Below are positions 25,447 to 34,220 of a DNA stretch of 64,000 nucleotides, piece after piece. Made by a program: the position numbers and the translations under genes. Within the stretch, counting starts at the first letter, position 1; every line of letters starts with the position of its first letter. The notes below the pieces were generated by a model. It was not told the origin of the DNA. It made no database searches and saw only the letters and a list, made by a program, of their open reading frames with translations. This stretch comes from Lacticaseibacillus zhaodongensis (GTDB lineage: Bacteria > Bacillota > Bacilli > Lactobacillales > Lactobacillaceae), in contig NZ_BLBG01000002.1 in the NCBI RefSeq assembly GCF_009687905.1, positions 186,001 to 250,000 on the forward strand. The letters run 5' to 3'.

Positions 25447-26937
25447 ATGACAACAACATATCCTGATGACAGCCTTGCGCTGCACACGGATCTGTACGAA
25501 CTGAACATGATGTACACCTACTGGAAGGAGGGTATCGCCGAGAAGAATGCGGTGTTTGAAAGCTACTTTCGGCGGATTCCTTACGGCAACGGCTACGCGG
25601 TTTTTGCCGGTCTGGAGCGGGTTGTCAACTATCTAGAATCTTTGCGTTTTTCCCCAACAGACATTGCTTACTTGCGGGAAACAGAAGACTGGGATGAAGG
25701 TTTCTTCGATTACCTCAGTGACTTCCGCTTCCGTTGCAGTATTCGGTCCGCGGTCGAGGGTGAGCTGGTTTTCGACAACGAACCGATCATGCAAATTGAG
25801 GGCCCACTTGCCCAGTGCCAGCTGGTCGAGACGGCCATTTTGAACATCCTCAACTACCAGATTCTCATTGCCACCAAGGCTTCCCGGATTCGGCTGGCTG
25901 CGGGCGATGATCCGCTGATGGAATTCGGCAGTCGCCGGGCGCAGGAAATGGACGCCGCAATTTGGGGCACCCGCGCCGCGTACATTGGCGGTTTTGACGC
26001 AACAAGTAACGTGCGGGCGGCCAAAATTTTCGGCATTCCCGCCAGTGGGACCCACGCCCACGCTTTGATTCAGACCTACCGGAGTGACTACGAGGGGATG
26101 CTCGCTTACGCCAAGACGCACCGCGATTGTGTGTTCCTCGTTGATACCTATGACACTCTGCGCAGTGGTGTGCCCAGTGCCATTCGGGTCGCTCGGGAGA
26201 TGGGCAACCGGATCAACTTCCAGGGTGTCCGCATCGATAGTGGTGACATGGCCTACATCAGTAAGCGTGTCCGGCAGCAGCTAGACGAGGCCGGTTTCGA
26301 CCAGGCCAAAATTTACGCCTCCAACGACCTCGACGAAAAGACGATTCAAAACCTTAAGATGCAGGACGCTAAGATCGATGTCTGGGGGGTCGGTACACGG
26401 GTTATTACTGCGTACGACCAGCCTGCTTTAGGCGCGGTCTACAAACTTGTTTCCATTGAGGGTGACCACGGCGAGATGGAGGATACCATCAAGCTCTCCA
26501 GCAACGCCGAAAAAGTTTCAACCCCTGGCAAGAAGCAGGTATGGCGGATCACGAATACTCGCGACGGTAAGTCTGAGGGGGACTACATTGCTCTTGATGG
26601 CGAGGAACCGGACCAGCAGTCCCAGCTCTACATGTTCCACCCGCAGTACACGTATATTCACAAGACCATCACCAACTTTAAGGCCCGGCCGATTCTCCAC
26701 CAGATTTTTGATAAGGGGACGATGGTTTACAAGTTACCAAGTCTGCAGGACATTCGCGCCTCTGCCGCCAGCAAGCTGGACTTGCTTTGGGACGAGTACA
26801 AACGGGTCCTGAACCCGCAAGATTACCCGGTTGACCTCTCACAGAAGCTTTACGACCACAAAATGAATTATATTCAAAAGATTCATAACGAAGTGGATGC
26901 AACCGTGGCCGAGATGCAGAGTATGGATCAGGAATAG
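25447..26937 (+). CDS. pncB: Nicotinate phosphoribosyltransferase
   Basis: This 496-residue enzyme makes nicotinate mononucleotide from nicotinate and PRPP, the entry to NAD by salvage. Motifs include LHTDLYELNMMYTYWKEG at the N-terminus, MEFGSRRAQ near residue 158, FGIPASGTHAHA with the active-site histidine near 205, and VRIDSGDMAY near 262. The start is ATG 25447 with CGGAGGAT. It is followed 9 bp later by nadE, giving a compact NAD salvage operon. Confidence 0.95.
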   Translation: MTTTYPDDSLALHTDLYELNMMYTYWKEGIAEKNAVFESYFRRIPYGNGYAVFAGLERVVNYLESLRFSPTDIAYLRETEDWDEGFFDYLSDFRFRCSIRSAVEGELVFDNEPIMQIEGPLAQCQLVETAILNILNYQILIATKASRIRLAAGDDPLMEFGSRRAQEMDAAIWGTRAAYIGGFDATSNVRAAKIFGIPASGTHAHALIQTYRSDYEGMLAYAKTHRDCVFLVDTYDTLRSGVPSAIRVAREMGNRINFQGVRIDSGDMAYISKRVRQQLDEAGFDQAKIYASNDLDEKTIQNLKMQDAKIDVWGVGTRVITAYDQPALGAVYKLVSIEGDHGEMEDTIKLSSNAEKVSTPGKKQVWRITNTRDGKSEGDYIALDGEEPDQQSQLYMFHPQYTYIHKTITNFKARPILHQIFDKGTMVYKLPSLQDIRASAASKLDLLWDEYKRVLNPQDYPVDLSQKLYDHKMNYIQKIHNEVDATVAEMQSMDQE

Positions 26938-26946
26938 GAGAACAAA

Positions 26947-27777
26947 ATGCGCGAATTACAAGCTGAGATTATTAAGGCACTACACACTCAGAAGACAATT
27001 GACCCGGAAGGTGAAATTCGTAAGCGGGTTGACTTCCTTAAGGACTACTTAAAGCGGTATTCATTCTTGAAGACTTACGTGCTCGGAATTTCCGGCGGCC
27101 AGGATTCTAGCCTCGCTGGGGCTTTGGCCGAAAAGGCAGTCACGGAACTGCGTGTGGAAACTGGTGACGATGGCTATCAGTTCATTGCTGTACGCTTGCC
27201 TTATGGTGAACAAGCCGATGAAGATGACGCTATGGCTTCCATCAAGTTTATGGGTGCAGACAAAGTCATGCGGGTCAACATCAAGGCCAGCGTTGACGCG
27301 ATGGTTGCGGCCGTCGAAGCTAACGAACTAACGGTTTCCGATTTTAACAAGGGCAACATCAAGGCGCGGGCGCGGATGATTGCGCAGTACGCAATTGCTG
27401 GCCAGTGTCATGGTGCTGTTGTTGGGACTGACCACGCGGCCGAAGCAATCACGGGCTTTTACACCAAGTTTGGTGATGGTGGGGCGGACCTCACACCGCT
27501 GACCGGTTTGGACAAGGGTCAAGGAGCAGCGATGCTGAAGGCACTTGGAGCACCCGCACACCTGTACAAGAAGGCGCCAACAGCTGATCTTGAAGACGAC
27601 CGCCCAGCCCTCGCCGATGAGGTTGCTCTTGGGGTAACTTACGCTAACATTGATGATTACCTCACTGGTAAGGACGTTGAGCCGGAAGTTGCAGCCAAGA
27701 TCGAGAACTGGTACCTGAAGACCGAACACAAGCGGCACCTGCCAATTTCAATTTACGACGACTTTTGGCGGAAATAG
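26947..27777 (+). CDS. nadE: NH3-dependent NAD+ synthetase
   Basis: This 276-residue enzyme amidates nicotinate adenine dinucleotide to NAD. The P-loop pyrophosphatase motif [18 protein letters not shown] is near residue 48, with [20 protein letters not shown] and [23 protein letters not shown] downstream. There is no glutaminase domain, so ammonia is the direct donor. The start is ATG 26947 with AGGAGAAC. It completes the pncB-nadE unit. Confidence 0.96.
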   Translation: MRELQAEIIKALHTQKTIDPEGEIRKRVDFLKDYLKRYSFLKTYVLGISGGQDSSLAGALAEKAVTELRVETGDDGYQFIAVRLPYGEQADEDDAMASIKFMGADKVMRVNIKASVDAMVAAVEANELTVSDFNKGNIKARARMIAQYAIAGQCHGAVVGTDHAAEAITGFYTKFGDGGADLTPLTGLDKGQGAAMLKALGAPAHLYKKAPTADLEDDRPALADEVALGVTYANIDDYLTGKDVEPEVAAKIENWYLKTEHKRHLPISIYDDFWRK

Positions 27778-27820
27778 GTGCCATGCAGTTGCATGTAAAC
27801 AAATATTTACACGCAACTAC

Positions 27821-27850
27821 TTGCCACCATGCCATTAACTAATATATAAT
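27821..27850 (+). promoter_or_regulatory. Promoter of the Mn2+ riboswitch/ATPase unit
   Basis: TTGCCA (27821-27826) and a perfect TATAAT (27845-27850) are separated by 18 bp. The riboswitch begins about 10 nt downstream. A GTTGC/GCAAC stem-loop (about 27788-27817) precedes it and may end the nadE transcript, though it lacks a T run. Confidence 0.8.
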
Positions 27851-27860
27851 ATTAGTTGTA

Positions 27861-27984
27861 TATAAGGGAGTAACCAGCAGCTTATGCTGCGGCGGTGCCA
27901 TCAACCAGGCTAAATTCTGGTGCCGCCTTAATTAGGTGAGACTTATAACCTCTGTTTTTTGACGGGGTTGTAAGTCTCTTTTTT
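27861..27984 (+). ncRNA. yybP-ykoY-type (manganese) riboswitch with terminator
   Basis: P1 is TATAAG (27861-27866) with CTTATA (27942-27947). Inside, GGGAGTA is followed by a GCAGC/GCTGC hairpin (27877-27890) and a second arm, GGCGG/CCGCC with CCATCAACC and CCAG/CTGG. The 3' P1 strand is also part of a terminator, GAGACTTATAACC (27938-27950) with GGTTGTAAGTCTC (27966-27978) and a T run. P1 formation therefore excludes the terminator. The GGGAGTA start, two-arm layout and P-type ATPase target fit the Mn2+-sensing yybP-ykoY class. Confidence 0.82.
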
Positions 27985-28036
27985 AAACCAAATTGCTCCC
28001 GCAACTAGCCGCAAATTAACTCAAGGAGGAACGAAA

Positions 28037-30679
28037 ATGGCTGCCAAACATTATTACCAAGAAGAGACGGACAAGGTACTGAGCCAGTTAAACAGTACTG
28101 ATACGGGTCTCAGCGTTAACGAAGCCAAGCAGCGGCTCGAACGCGATGGGGAAAACAAGCTCGCTGCCAAGAAGAAGAAGACCATTTTCGCCCGCTTCTT
28201 AGATCAGTTTAAGGACTTTATGATCATCGTCCTGCTCGTGGCTGCCTTGGTAGCCGGGGTGGTCGTCCATGAGTGGGCTGACGCTGCCATCATTTTGGCC
28301 GTGGTCATCATCAACGCCATCTTTGGGGTGGCGCAGGAAAGCCGCGCGGAAGCCGCAATCGAGTCGCTGCAGGCAATGACCAGCCCCTCGGCCCACGTGC
28401 GCCGCGATGGCCAGGTGTTAGTTATCCCGAGCAGCGAAGTTGTTGCTGGGGATATCGTGTTACTTGAAGCGGGGGATGTTGTTCCCGCCGACTTACGCTT
28501 GCTTGAAGCCGCTAACCTCAAAATCGAGGAGTCAGCTCTGACCGGTGAATCCGTGCCGAGTGACAAGAATACCGCCTTTATTGCGGATGAAGCCGGGATC
28601 GGGGACCGGACCAATATGGCCTTCATGAGCACCAATGTGGCTTATGGGCGTGGTGTCGGGGTCGTCACTGGTACAGGGATGAACACCGAAGTTGGGCATA
28701 TCGCCAGCATGCTCGACAACCAGAAGGAGAACCAGACACCATTGCAGGTTAACCTTGCCAAGTTAGGCCGGGCGTTGACTTGGATGATTCTGGTCATCGC
28801 GGCCATTGTGTTTGTGATTGGCCTGCTGCGGGGCAGTGAATCTCCAGCCGAAATGTTCCTGACTGCTGTTTCATTGGCAGTTGCGGCCATTCCGGAAGGC
28901 TTGCCTGCCATCGTCACGATTATTTTGGCCCTGGGTACGCAAAAAATGGCCAAGCACAATGCATTGGTCCGGCGCCTGCCTGCGGTTGAAACTTTAGGCA
29001 GTACCGACATTATTGCTTCAGATAAGACCGGGACCTTGACCCAAAACAAAATGACGGTTGAACAAACTTACTACGATGGCAAATTGCACCCCGCAACTGA
29101 GGGGGTAGCCAAGGACAGCCGCCTGTTGCAGATCATGTCTTTTGCGAACGATACGCAGGAACAAGAGGACGGGACGCTTCTTGGGGATCCGACCGAAACC
29201 GCACTGGTCGCCTTTGCCAAGCGCAGTGGTTACGATTACGCAGCTGCTCTAAAGCAGACACCGCGCGTTGATGAAGTGCCGTTTGATTCCGAACGGAAAC
29301 TGATGAGCACCTTGCACCCACTTGCGGACGACCAGATTCTAGTTGCAACCAAGGGGGCCCCCGATGAGCTGCTTCGGCAGGCAACCCAGATTGCCGAAAA
29401 TGGGCAAGTTCGGCCCTTAACTGAAGAAGACCGCCAGCAAATTCTAGCGGTCAACCATCAATTAGCAACCCAGGCGTTGCGGGTGCTCGGGATGGCATAC
29501 CGGATTCTGCCTGCCGTGCCGCAAGACGTTAATTCTCAAACTGTTGAACACGACATGATTTTTGCCGGCATGGTGGCAATGATCGATCCAGAACGGCCGG
29601 AAGCGAAACAGGCCGTTGCGGAAGCAAAGTCTGCTGGTATTCGGCCGCTGATGATTACTGGTGACCACCGTGACACCGCCCAGGCCATCTCTGAACGGCT
29701 CGGTATCATCGAACCAGGTGATTCCGCCGCGGTTATTTCCGGCCGGGATCTGGACAAGATGGACGATGCCACCTTTGAAAAGAACGTTGAGAAGTACTCG
29801 GTTTACGCACGTGTCGCTCCCGAACACAAGGTGCGGATCGTGAATGCTTGGCAAAAGAAGGGTAAGGTCGTGGCGATGACCGGGGATGGGGTTAACGACG
29901 CCCCGGCGCTCAAGACCGCCGATATTGGGATCGCGATGGGCATTACCGGGACTGAAGTTGCAAAGGGCGCCAGTGCGATGATTCTGGCCGATGACAACTT
30001 CAGTTCAATCGTCCGCGCGGTTCGCGCCGGACGCAAGGTGTTTGCGAACATCCAGAAGGCGATTCAATACTTGCTCTCCGCTAATCTGGGTGAAGTGCTC
30101 ACACTGTTCATTATGACCATGGTTGGCTGGCAGATTCTTGCGCCCGTGCACATCCTGTGGATCAACCTGGTTACTGACACTCTGCCAGCCATCGCTCTTG
30201 GACTGGAACACACTGAACCCGGCATCATGAAGCAAAAGCCACGGGGCCGCAATAGTAGTTTCTTGAGTGGTGGTGTGGGTAGCGCCATTGTCTGGCAGGG
30301 GATTTTGGAAGGCGCATTAACGCTGGGCGTGTACTGGCTGGCAATCACCTTCCCAGTGCACACGGCTTCCGCAGCGGCACACGCTGATGCTTTGACGATG
30401 GCCTACGTAACGCTCGGACTGATTCAGCTGTTCCACGCCTTCAACGTTAAGTCTGTCCACCAGTCACTGTTCACAATCAAGCCGTTTGGCAACAAGGCCT
30501 TTAACTGGGCCATCCTGACTGCAGCAGCATTGCTCGCGGTGACGGTACTCGTACCTGGCCTGAACAACCTGTTCCACGTAACTAGTCTCGACATGCTGCA
30601 GTGGGCAATGGTTCTCGGCGCGGGGATCCTGATGATTGTGATCGTTGAAATCGTGAAGTTCTTTCAACGGCGCCACTAA
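28037..30679 (+). CDS. P-type cation ATPase (PacL/YoaB-like, probable Mn2+ or Ca2+ exporter)
   Basis: This 880-residue P2-type ATPase has an N-terminal cation ATPase domain, the actuator motif TGESVPSDK near residue 172, TM4 motif VAAIPEGLPAIV, the phosphorylation motif SDKTGTLTQNKM (Asp near 332), TGDHRDTA, and the hinge MTGDGVNDAPALK near 620. The C-terminal six-helix domain has WINLVTDTLPAIALG. Homologues behind yybP-ykoY RNAs in lactococci and pneumococci protect against excess Mn2+. Here the riboswitch makes manganese export the most likely job. SD CAAGGAGG precedes the ATG. Confidence 0.93.
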   Translation: MAAKHYYQEETDKVLSQLNSTDTGLSVNEAKQRLERDGENKLAAKKKKTIFARFLDQFKDFMIIVLLVAALVAGVVVHEWADAAIILAVVIINAIFGVAQESRAEAAIESLQAMTSPSAHVRRDGQVLVIPSSEVVAGDIVLLEAGDVVPADLRLLEAANLKIEESALTGESVPSDKNTAFIADEAGIGDRTNMAFMSTNVAYGRGVGVVTGTGMNTEVGHIASMLDNQKENQTPLQVNLAKLGRALTWMILVIAAIVFVIGLLRGSESPAEMFLTAVSLAVAAIPEGLPAIVTIILALGTQKMAKHNALVRRLPAVETLGSTDIIASDKTGTLTQNKMTVEQTYYDGKLHPATEGVAKDSRLLQIMSFANDTQEQEDGTLLGDPTETALVAFAKRSGYDYAAALKQTPRVDEVPFDSERKLMSTLHPLADDQILVATKGAPDELLRQATQIAENGQVRPLTEEDRQQILAVNHQLATQALRVLGMAYRILPAVPQDVNSQTVEHDMIFAGMVAMIDPERPEAKQAVAEAKSAGIRPLMITGDHRDTAQAISERLGIIEPGDSAAVISGRDLDKMDDATFEKNVEKYSVYARVAPEHKVRIVNAWQKKGKVVAMTGDGVNDAPALKTADIGIAMGITGTEVAKGASAMILADDNFSSIVRAVRAGRKVFANIQKAIQYLLSANLGEVLTLFIMTMVGWQILAPVHILWINLVTDTLPAIALGLEHTEPGIMKQKPRGRNSSFLSGGVGSAIVWQGILEGALTLGVYWLAITFPVHTASAAAHADALTMAYVTLGLIQLFHAFNVKSVHQSLFTIKPFGNKAFNWAILTAAALLAVTVLVPGLNNLFHVTSLDMLQWAMVLGAGILMIVIVEIVKFFQRRH

Positions 30680-30709
30680 ACGGGTACAATCATAGCGAGG
30701 TGAAAACAC

Positions 30710-31144
30710 ATGAATAAATTGCAACAAAAAATGGCGCGTTATGGCAACCTGATCAACGACGTCATGGGCCGCGTCGAAGAATTGCAGGACAAAATGAGTC
30801 CGCAGTTCGAAGAATTACGGAAGGCAATTGATGATGACAAGCTCGCTGATATCGACGCTGCGCACTACGAAGAAATTCGCAAGAGCTTCGCTGAGGGCAC
30901 GGCTGAATATGGCACACTTCTCGGCAAGTTTGAAAATGCGGACGCACCTGCTCGTTACATTGGCAACCACAAGCTGTTGACGAAAGCCTTTGCACGTTTT
31001 GTTGACGGCTGCAAGGACATGACCGCAAGCTTGGGTGCGGACAAGAAAATTGACGTAGCAGCATTTAACGCGGCCGAAAAGTTGCAAGACGAAGAAACGG
31101 GTCAGCTTACCAAGTACCTAGAGAAAATCCAACTTATCGGCTAG
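30710..31144 (+). CDS. Unrecognised helical protein of 144 residues
   Basis: The frame starts at ATG 30710 with GAGGTG upstream and lies 30 bp after the ATPase gene, so it may share the riboswitch-controlled transcript. The product is predicted all-helical, rich in Lys, Glu and Ala, with coiled-coil-like heptads in the first 60 residues (RVEELQDKMSPQFEELRKAI). There are no membrane segments, cysteines or known motifs. I do not recognise the family. Confidence 0.8.
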   Translation: MNKLQQKMARYGNLINDVMGRVEELQDKMSPQFEELRKAIDDDKLADIDAAHYEEIRKSFAEGTAEYGTLLGKFENADAPARYIGNHKLLTKAFARFVDGCKDMTASLGADKKIDVAAFNAAEKLQDEETGQLTKYLEKIQLIG

Positions 31145-31147
31145 GGC

Positions 31148-31177
31148 TTGACAGAATGTGAAAGAACTCGTTATACT
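31148..31177 (+). promoter_or_regulatory. Promoter of the Trp-leader/ABC operon
   Basis: TTGACA (31148-31153) and TATACT (31172-31177) are separated by 18 bp, 33 bp before the leader peptide start. Confidence 0.82.
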
Positions 31178-31210
31178 GTTGTCAACAAATTAGACAGGGA
31201 GGAAATCAAC

Positions 31211-31261
31211 ATGAGCAAGCAACTGACACAGCTTAAAGGATGGTGGCAAAGCCAACTATAG
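31211..31261 (+). CDS. Leader peptide with tandem Trp codons
   Basis: A strong GGGAGG (31197-31202) sits 8 nt before ATG 31211, which opens a 16-codon frame: MSKQLTQLKGWWQSQL, ending in TAG. Codons 11 and 12 (31241-31246) are TGG TGG, a rare pair. A terminator lies 116 nt downstream and an amino-acid-type ABC transporter operon follows. This is the arrangement of a ribosome-mediated attenuator leader peptide that senses charged tRNA-Trp. No T-box sequence or specifier structure is seen. Confidence 0.82.
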   Translation: MSKQLTQLKGWWQSQL

Positions 31262-31410
31262 GTGGGTTGCAGGACGCAATCTGCCAGACGCGCAGATTGT
31301 GTCTATGTTGGTTTTCTTAAACAACGCCGCATAGACATTCCATCTTGGATTGGCTATGCGGGGCTACATAATGATTGACCTCGCACAAGTATCTTGCGCG
31401 GGGTCTTTTT
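31262..31410 (+). promoter_or_regulatory. Tryptophan attenuator: chain of alternative hairpins and terminator
   Basis: Hand pairing gives successive overlapping stems. 1:2 is GGTTGC (31265-31270) with GCAATC (31276-31281). 2:3 is 31273-31283 with 31293-31303. 3:4 is TGTCTATG (31300-31307) with CATAGACA (31330-31337). 4:5 is CCGCATAG (31327-31334) with CTATGCGG (31354-31361). 5:6 is TGCGGGG (31357-31363) with CCTCGCA (31379-31385). The terminator is GACC.. (31377) to ..GGTC (31405), then T5. A ribosome at the stop codon would mask strand 1 and favour 2:3, 4:5 and termination. Stalling at the Trp codons would leave 1:2, 3:4 and 5:6, and read-through. Confidence 0.65.
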
Positions 31411-31488
31411 GTTATCAAAACTGGCTAAGCTTTGTTTTTCGGCAATTATATATTTTGTGCGAATGCAGCAGAGTATGGAGGAATTATC

Positions 31489-32496
31489 ATGAAGAAAATG
31501 ATTACGTTTGTGGTTGCGATTATTGTGGTAATCGCAATTGGGTTCGGTATTTCAATGGGGCACAGCAACAAGAAGAGCAGTGACCAGAAGGATCAGGTCC
31601 GGACAGTCGGGATTTTACAGCTGATGAGTCACCCCGCACTGGATGCCATTCACAAGGGAATTGTGGCCGGCCTCAAGGATGAGGGCTACACCAAGGGCAA
31701 GAACCTGAAGATCGACTTCCAGAACGCTCAGGCTGATCAGAGTAATCTTAAGTCAATGTCCGAGCGTTTCGTCAACAACAACGATGATGCCACCGTTGGG
31801 ATTGCAACGCCATCCGCACAGGCGCTGGCTGACGCAACTAAGAAAATCCCCATCGTCATGGGTGCCATCACCGACCCAGTCGCGGCAAAGCTGGTTCAGA
31901 GTGTGAAGAAGCCGGGCGGCAACATCACCGGTGTCTCCGACCAGGCGCCAATTGACGCACAGTTGAAGCTGATTCGTCAGATCATGCCTAAAGCCAAGAC
32001 CCTCGGGGTGATTTACACCAGCTCCGATGAATCTTCCCAGGCCCAGGTCAAGATGGTTGTTGATAAGGCACCTAAGTACGGTTTCACCGTTAAGAAGTAC
32101 TCCATTAGCTCAACTAATGATCTGAACCAGGTTGCTGGCCAGATGGTAACGCAGGTGCAGGCGATCTTCGTGCCAACTGATAACACCATTGCTAGCGCGA
32201 TGCCAACACTCTCCAGCGTTGCTAACGGCAAGAAGATTCCGATTTTCCCAACTGTTGACACCATGGTCAAGCAGGGTGGTCTCGCAACTGTTGGTCTCGA
32301 CCAGTACCAGCTTGGGGTTGAAACCGGGAAGATGGTTGCCAAAATTCTGAAGGGCGATAAGCCTGCAACCATGCCAGTTAAGTTCATGGACAAGGGGAAC
32401 CTAGTTATCAACGAAAAGGTTGCGAAGGAACTTGGTATCAAGATTCCTGCTTCCGTCCAGGTCAAAGCTGAAAAGTCCGGGGAGGTATTTAAGTAA
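31489..32496 (+). CDS. trpX: ABC transporter substrate-binding protein, TrpX-like
   Basis: This 335-residue protein has a single N-terminal membrane segment (about 4-22) and then an ABC_sub_bind (PF04392-type) domain: GILQLMSHPALDAIHKGI near residue 42, QSNLKSMSERFV, MGAITDPVAAKLV, PGGNITGVSD and DGxTMVKQGGLATVGLDQYQLG. The segment lacks a lipobox cysteine, so it is signal-anchored or cleaved rather than lipidated. Homologous systems (TrpXYZ) are predicted tryptophan importers in Firmicutes. The Trp-Trp leader supports that here. The start is ATG 31489 with ATGGAGG. Confidence 0.85.
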   Translation: MKKMITFVVAIIVVIAIGFGISMGHSNKKSSDQKDQVRTVGILQLMSHPALDAIHKGIVAGLKDEGYTKGKNLKIDFQNAQADQSNLKSMSERFVNNNDDATVGIATPSAQALADATKKIPIVMGAITDPVAAKLVQSVKKPGGNITGVSDQAPIDAQLKLIRQIMPKAKTLGVIYTSSDESSQAQVKMVVDKAPKYGFTVKKYSISSTNDLNQVAGQMVTQVQAIFVPTDNTIASAMPTLSSVANGKKIPIFPTVDTMVKQGGLATVGLDQYQLGVETGKMVAKILKGDKPATMPVKFMDKGNLVINEKVAKELGIKIPASVQVKAEKSGEVFK

Positions 32497-33386
32497 TGAG
32501 TTTATGGGTTTCTGCAATTGGACAAGGATTACTATACGGAATTCTCGGGATCGGTTTGTTTGTTACCTTCCGGATCCTCGATTTTCCCGACATGACGGTT
32601 GAAGGAACCTTTCCTTTCGGGGCCGCTGTGGCGGTCGCCGCAATTACGCACGGGGTATCACCGCTGCTCGCATCAGTGCTAGCGATGTTCGCGGGGATGC
32701 TGGCCGGGCTTTGTACCGGTTTGCTGGCAACCAAGGGCCACATGCCCCTACTGATTGCCGGAATTCTGACCATGACCGCACTCTACTCGATCAATTTGCG
32801 GGTCATGGGGCGGGCAAACCTGTCACTGCTGAACCAGCCGAACTTGTTCGCGGCTAAGTTTCTGGCAGCAATGCCGGACTACCTCAGCAGTGTCGTCGTC
32901 GGATTGATTGTCGTGACGGTGGTCATCATCTTGCTGATTTTGTTCCTCAACACTGAGATCGGGCAGGGCTTTATCGCTGCTGGTGATAACCGGACGATGG
33001 CCCGGAGCCTCGGAATCAATCCCGACAACATGCAGATCCTGGGTCTGGTGGTCGGGAATGGGCTCATCGGTTTGTCCGGTGGTTTAGTTGCCCAAAATAA
33101 TGGTTACGCTGACGTCTCAATGGGGACAGGGGTCATTGTTATCGGGCTTGCCGCGATTATCATTGGTGAAGTTATGTTCGGTAACTTAACACTTAGTGAG
33201 CGGCTGATTGCCGTTGTGCTGGGCAGTATTGTCTACCGTTTTGTAATTCAAATTGTGCTGATGCTGGGCTTCAATGCCGATGACCTGAAGCTGGTTTCCG
33301 CGGTCGTCTTGGCGCTAGCAATCATCGTGCCCCAAATTGACGAACGGCTACATCTGCGGCGGACATTGCGAAACGGGGTGAAATAA
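32496..33386 (+). CDS. trpY: ABC transporter permease, TrpY-like
   Basis: This 296-residue membrane protein has about eight hydrophobic segments and the branched-chain-permease-like core ATKGHMPLLIAGILTMTALYSINLRVMGRANLSLL, DNRTMARSLGINPDNMQ and LSGGLVAQNNGYADVSMGTG. It overlaps the trpX stop by 1 nt (TAATG) and ends just before the ATPase gene. It would form the membrane channel of the importer. Confidence 0.88.
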   Translation: MSLWVSAIGQGLLYGILGIGLFVTFRILDFPDMTVEGTFPFGAAVAVAAITHGVSPLLASVLAMFAGMLAGLCTGLLATKGHMPLLIAGILTMTALYSINLRVMGRANLSLLNQPNLFAAKFLAAMPDYLSSVVVGLIVVTVVIILLILFLNTEIGQGFIAAGDNRTMARSLGINPDNMQILGLVVGNGLIGLSGGLVAQNNGYADVSMGTGVIVIGLAAIIIGEVMFGNLTLSERLIAVVLGSIVYRFVIQIVLMLGFNADDLKLVSAVVLALAIIVPQIDERLHLRRTLRNGVK

Positions 33387-33387
33387 C

Positions 33388-34146
33388 ATGGGTACGACTC
33401 AACTGAAGCTAACGGATGTGAACGTGAAGGTAATGGCTGGGCATGACGTCAAGACCTTGCTCAGCGAAGTGAATCTTGATATTCACGAAGGAGATTTTGC
33501 CACCATCATCGGAACGAACGGGGCCGGGAAGTCGACCTTGTTCAACGCAATCGGTGGGGATCTGCCCGTAACCGGCGGCACCATCGAGCTAGCTGGCGAA
33601 CGGATCGAGAAACAAACGCCTGAAAAGCGGGCCCGACACATTGCGCGGGTGTTCCAGGATCCCAAAATGGGAACGGCACCGCGGATGACCGTAGCGGAGA
33701 ACCTAGCGCTAGCAATGCACCGGGGTGAGCGTCTTGGCTTGAAATCGCGAGCTCTGCGGCAGAAGATGGATCATTTTTTGGAAGTGACTAAGCAGACGCC
33801 AAATGGTTTGGATGAAGCCCTGAACAAGCCCACTAGTGAGCTGTCAGGTGGTCAGCGCCAGGCGCTCAGCCTACTCATGGCAACTATGCGGCAACCAGAT
33901 CTCCTGATGCTGGATGAGCACACGGCGGCTCTAGATCCACACACCAGTAAAGCCATCATGGACTTGACCAACCAAATTGTTGCTGATAACAAGTTAACTT
34001 GTTTGATGATCACCCACCAGATGGACGATGCGCTTAAATTTGGGAATCGGCTGATCGTTGTGGACGCTGGACACGTTGTTGCTGACTACGATGCAGCAGC
34101 TAAGCAGCAGCTCAACAATGCGGACTTACTGAACTATTTTGCATAA
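33388..34146 (+). CDS. trpZ: ABC transporter ATP-binding protein, TrpZ-like
   Basis: This 252-residue ATPase has Walker A GTNGAGKST near residue 43, signature LSGGQRQALSLLMA near 151, Walker B LLMLDEHTAALDP near 172 and switch His in MITHQMDDA. The usual Walker B SADE/DEPT is DEHT, as in the LivG-like relatives of this class. It is the last gene of the operon, and a terminator follows 15 bp later. Confidence 0.9.
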   Translation: MGTTQLKLTDVNVKVMAGHDVKTLLSEVNLDIHEGDFATIIGTNGAGKSTLFNAIGGDLPVTGGTIELAGERIEKQTPEKRARHIARVFQDPKMGTAPRMTVAENLALAMHRGERLGLKSRALRQKMDHFLEVTKQTPNGLDEALNKPTSELSGGQRQALSLLMATMRQPDLLMLDEHTAALDPHTSKAIMDLTNQIVADNKLTCLMITHQMDDALKFGNRLIVVDAGHVVADYDAAAKQQLNNADLLNYFA

Positions 34147-34160
34147 GATATGAATTTGGC

Positions 34161-34207
34161 CAGCACAGCTGGGTCGGGAACATTCCTCGGCCCAGCTGTG
34201 CTGTTTG
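34161..34207 (+). terminator. Terminator of the trpXYZ-like operon
   Basis: A perfect 13-bp CAGCACAGCTGGG/CCCAGCTGTGCTG stem is followed by TTTGT. Confidence 0.82.
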
Positions 34208-34220
34208 TGGGGGCGAACGC

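Noticed and set aside
31141-31488. T-box riboswitch before the trpXYZ-like operon
   Set aside because: I found no T-box antiterminator consensus and no stem I specifier. The short ORF with Trp codons explains the leader better.
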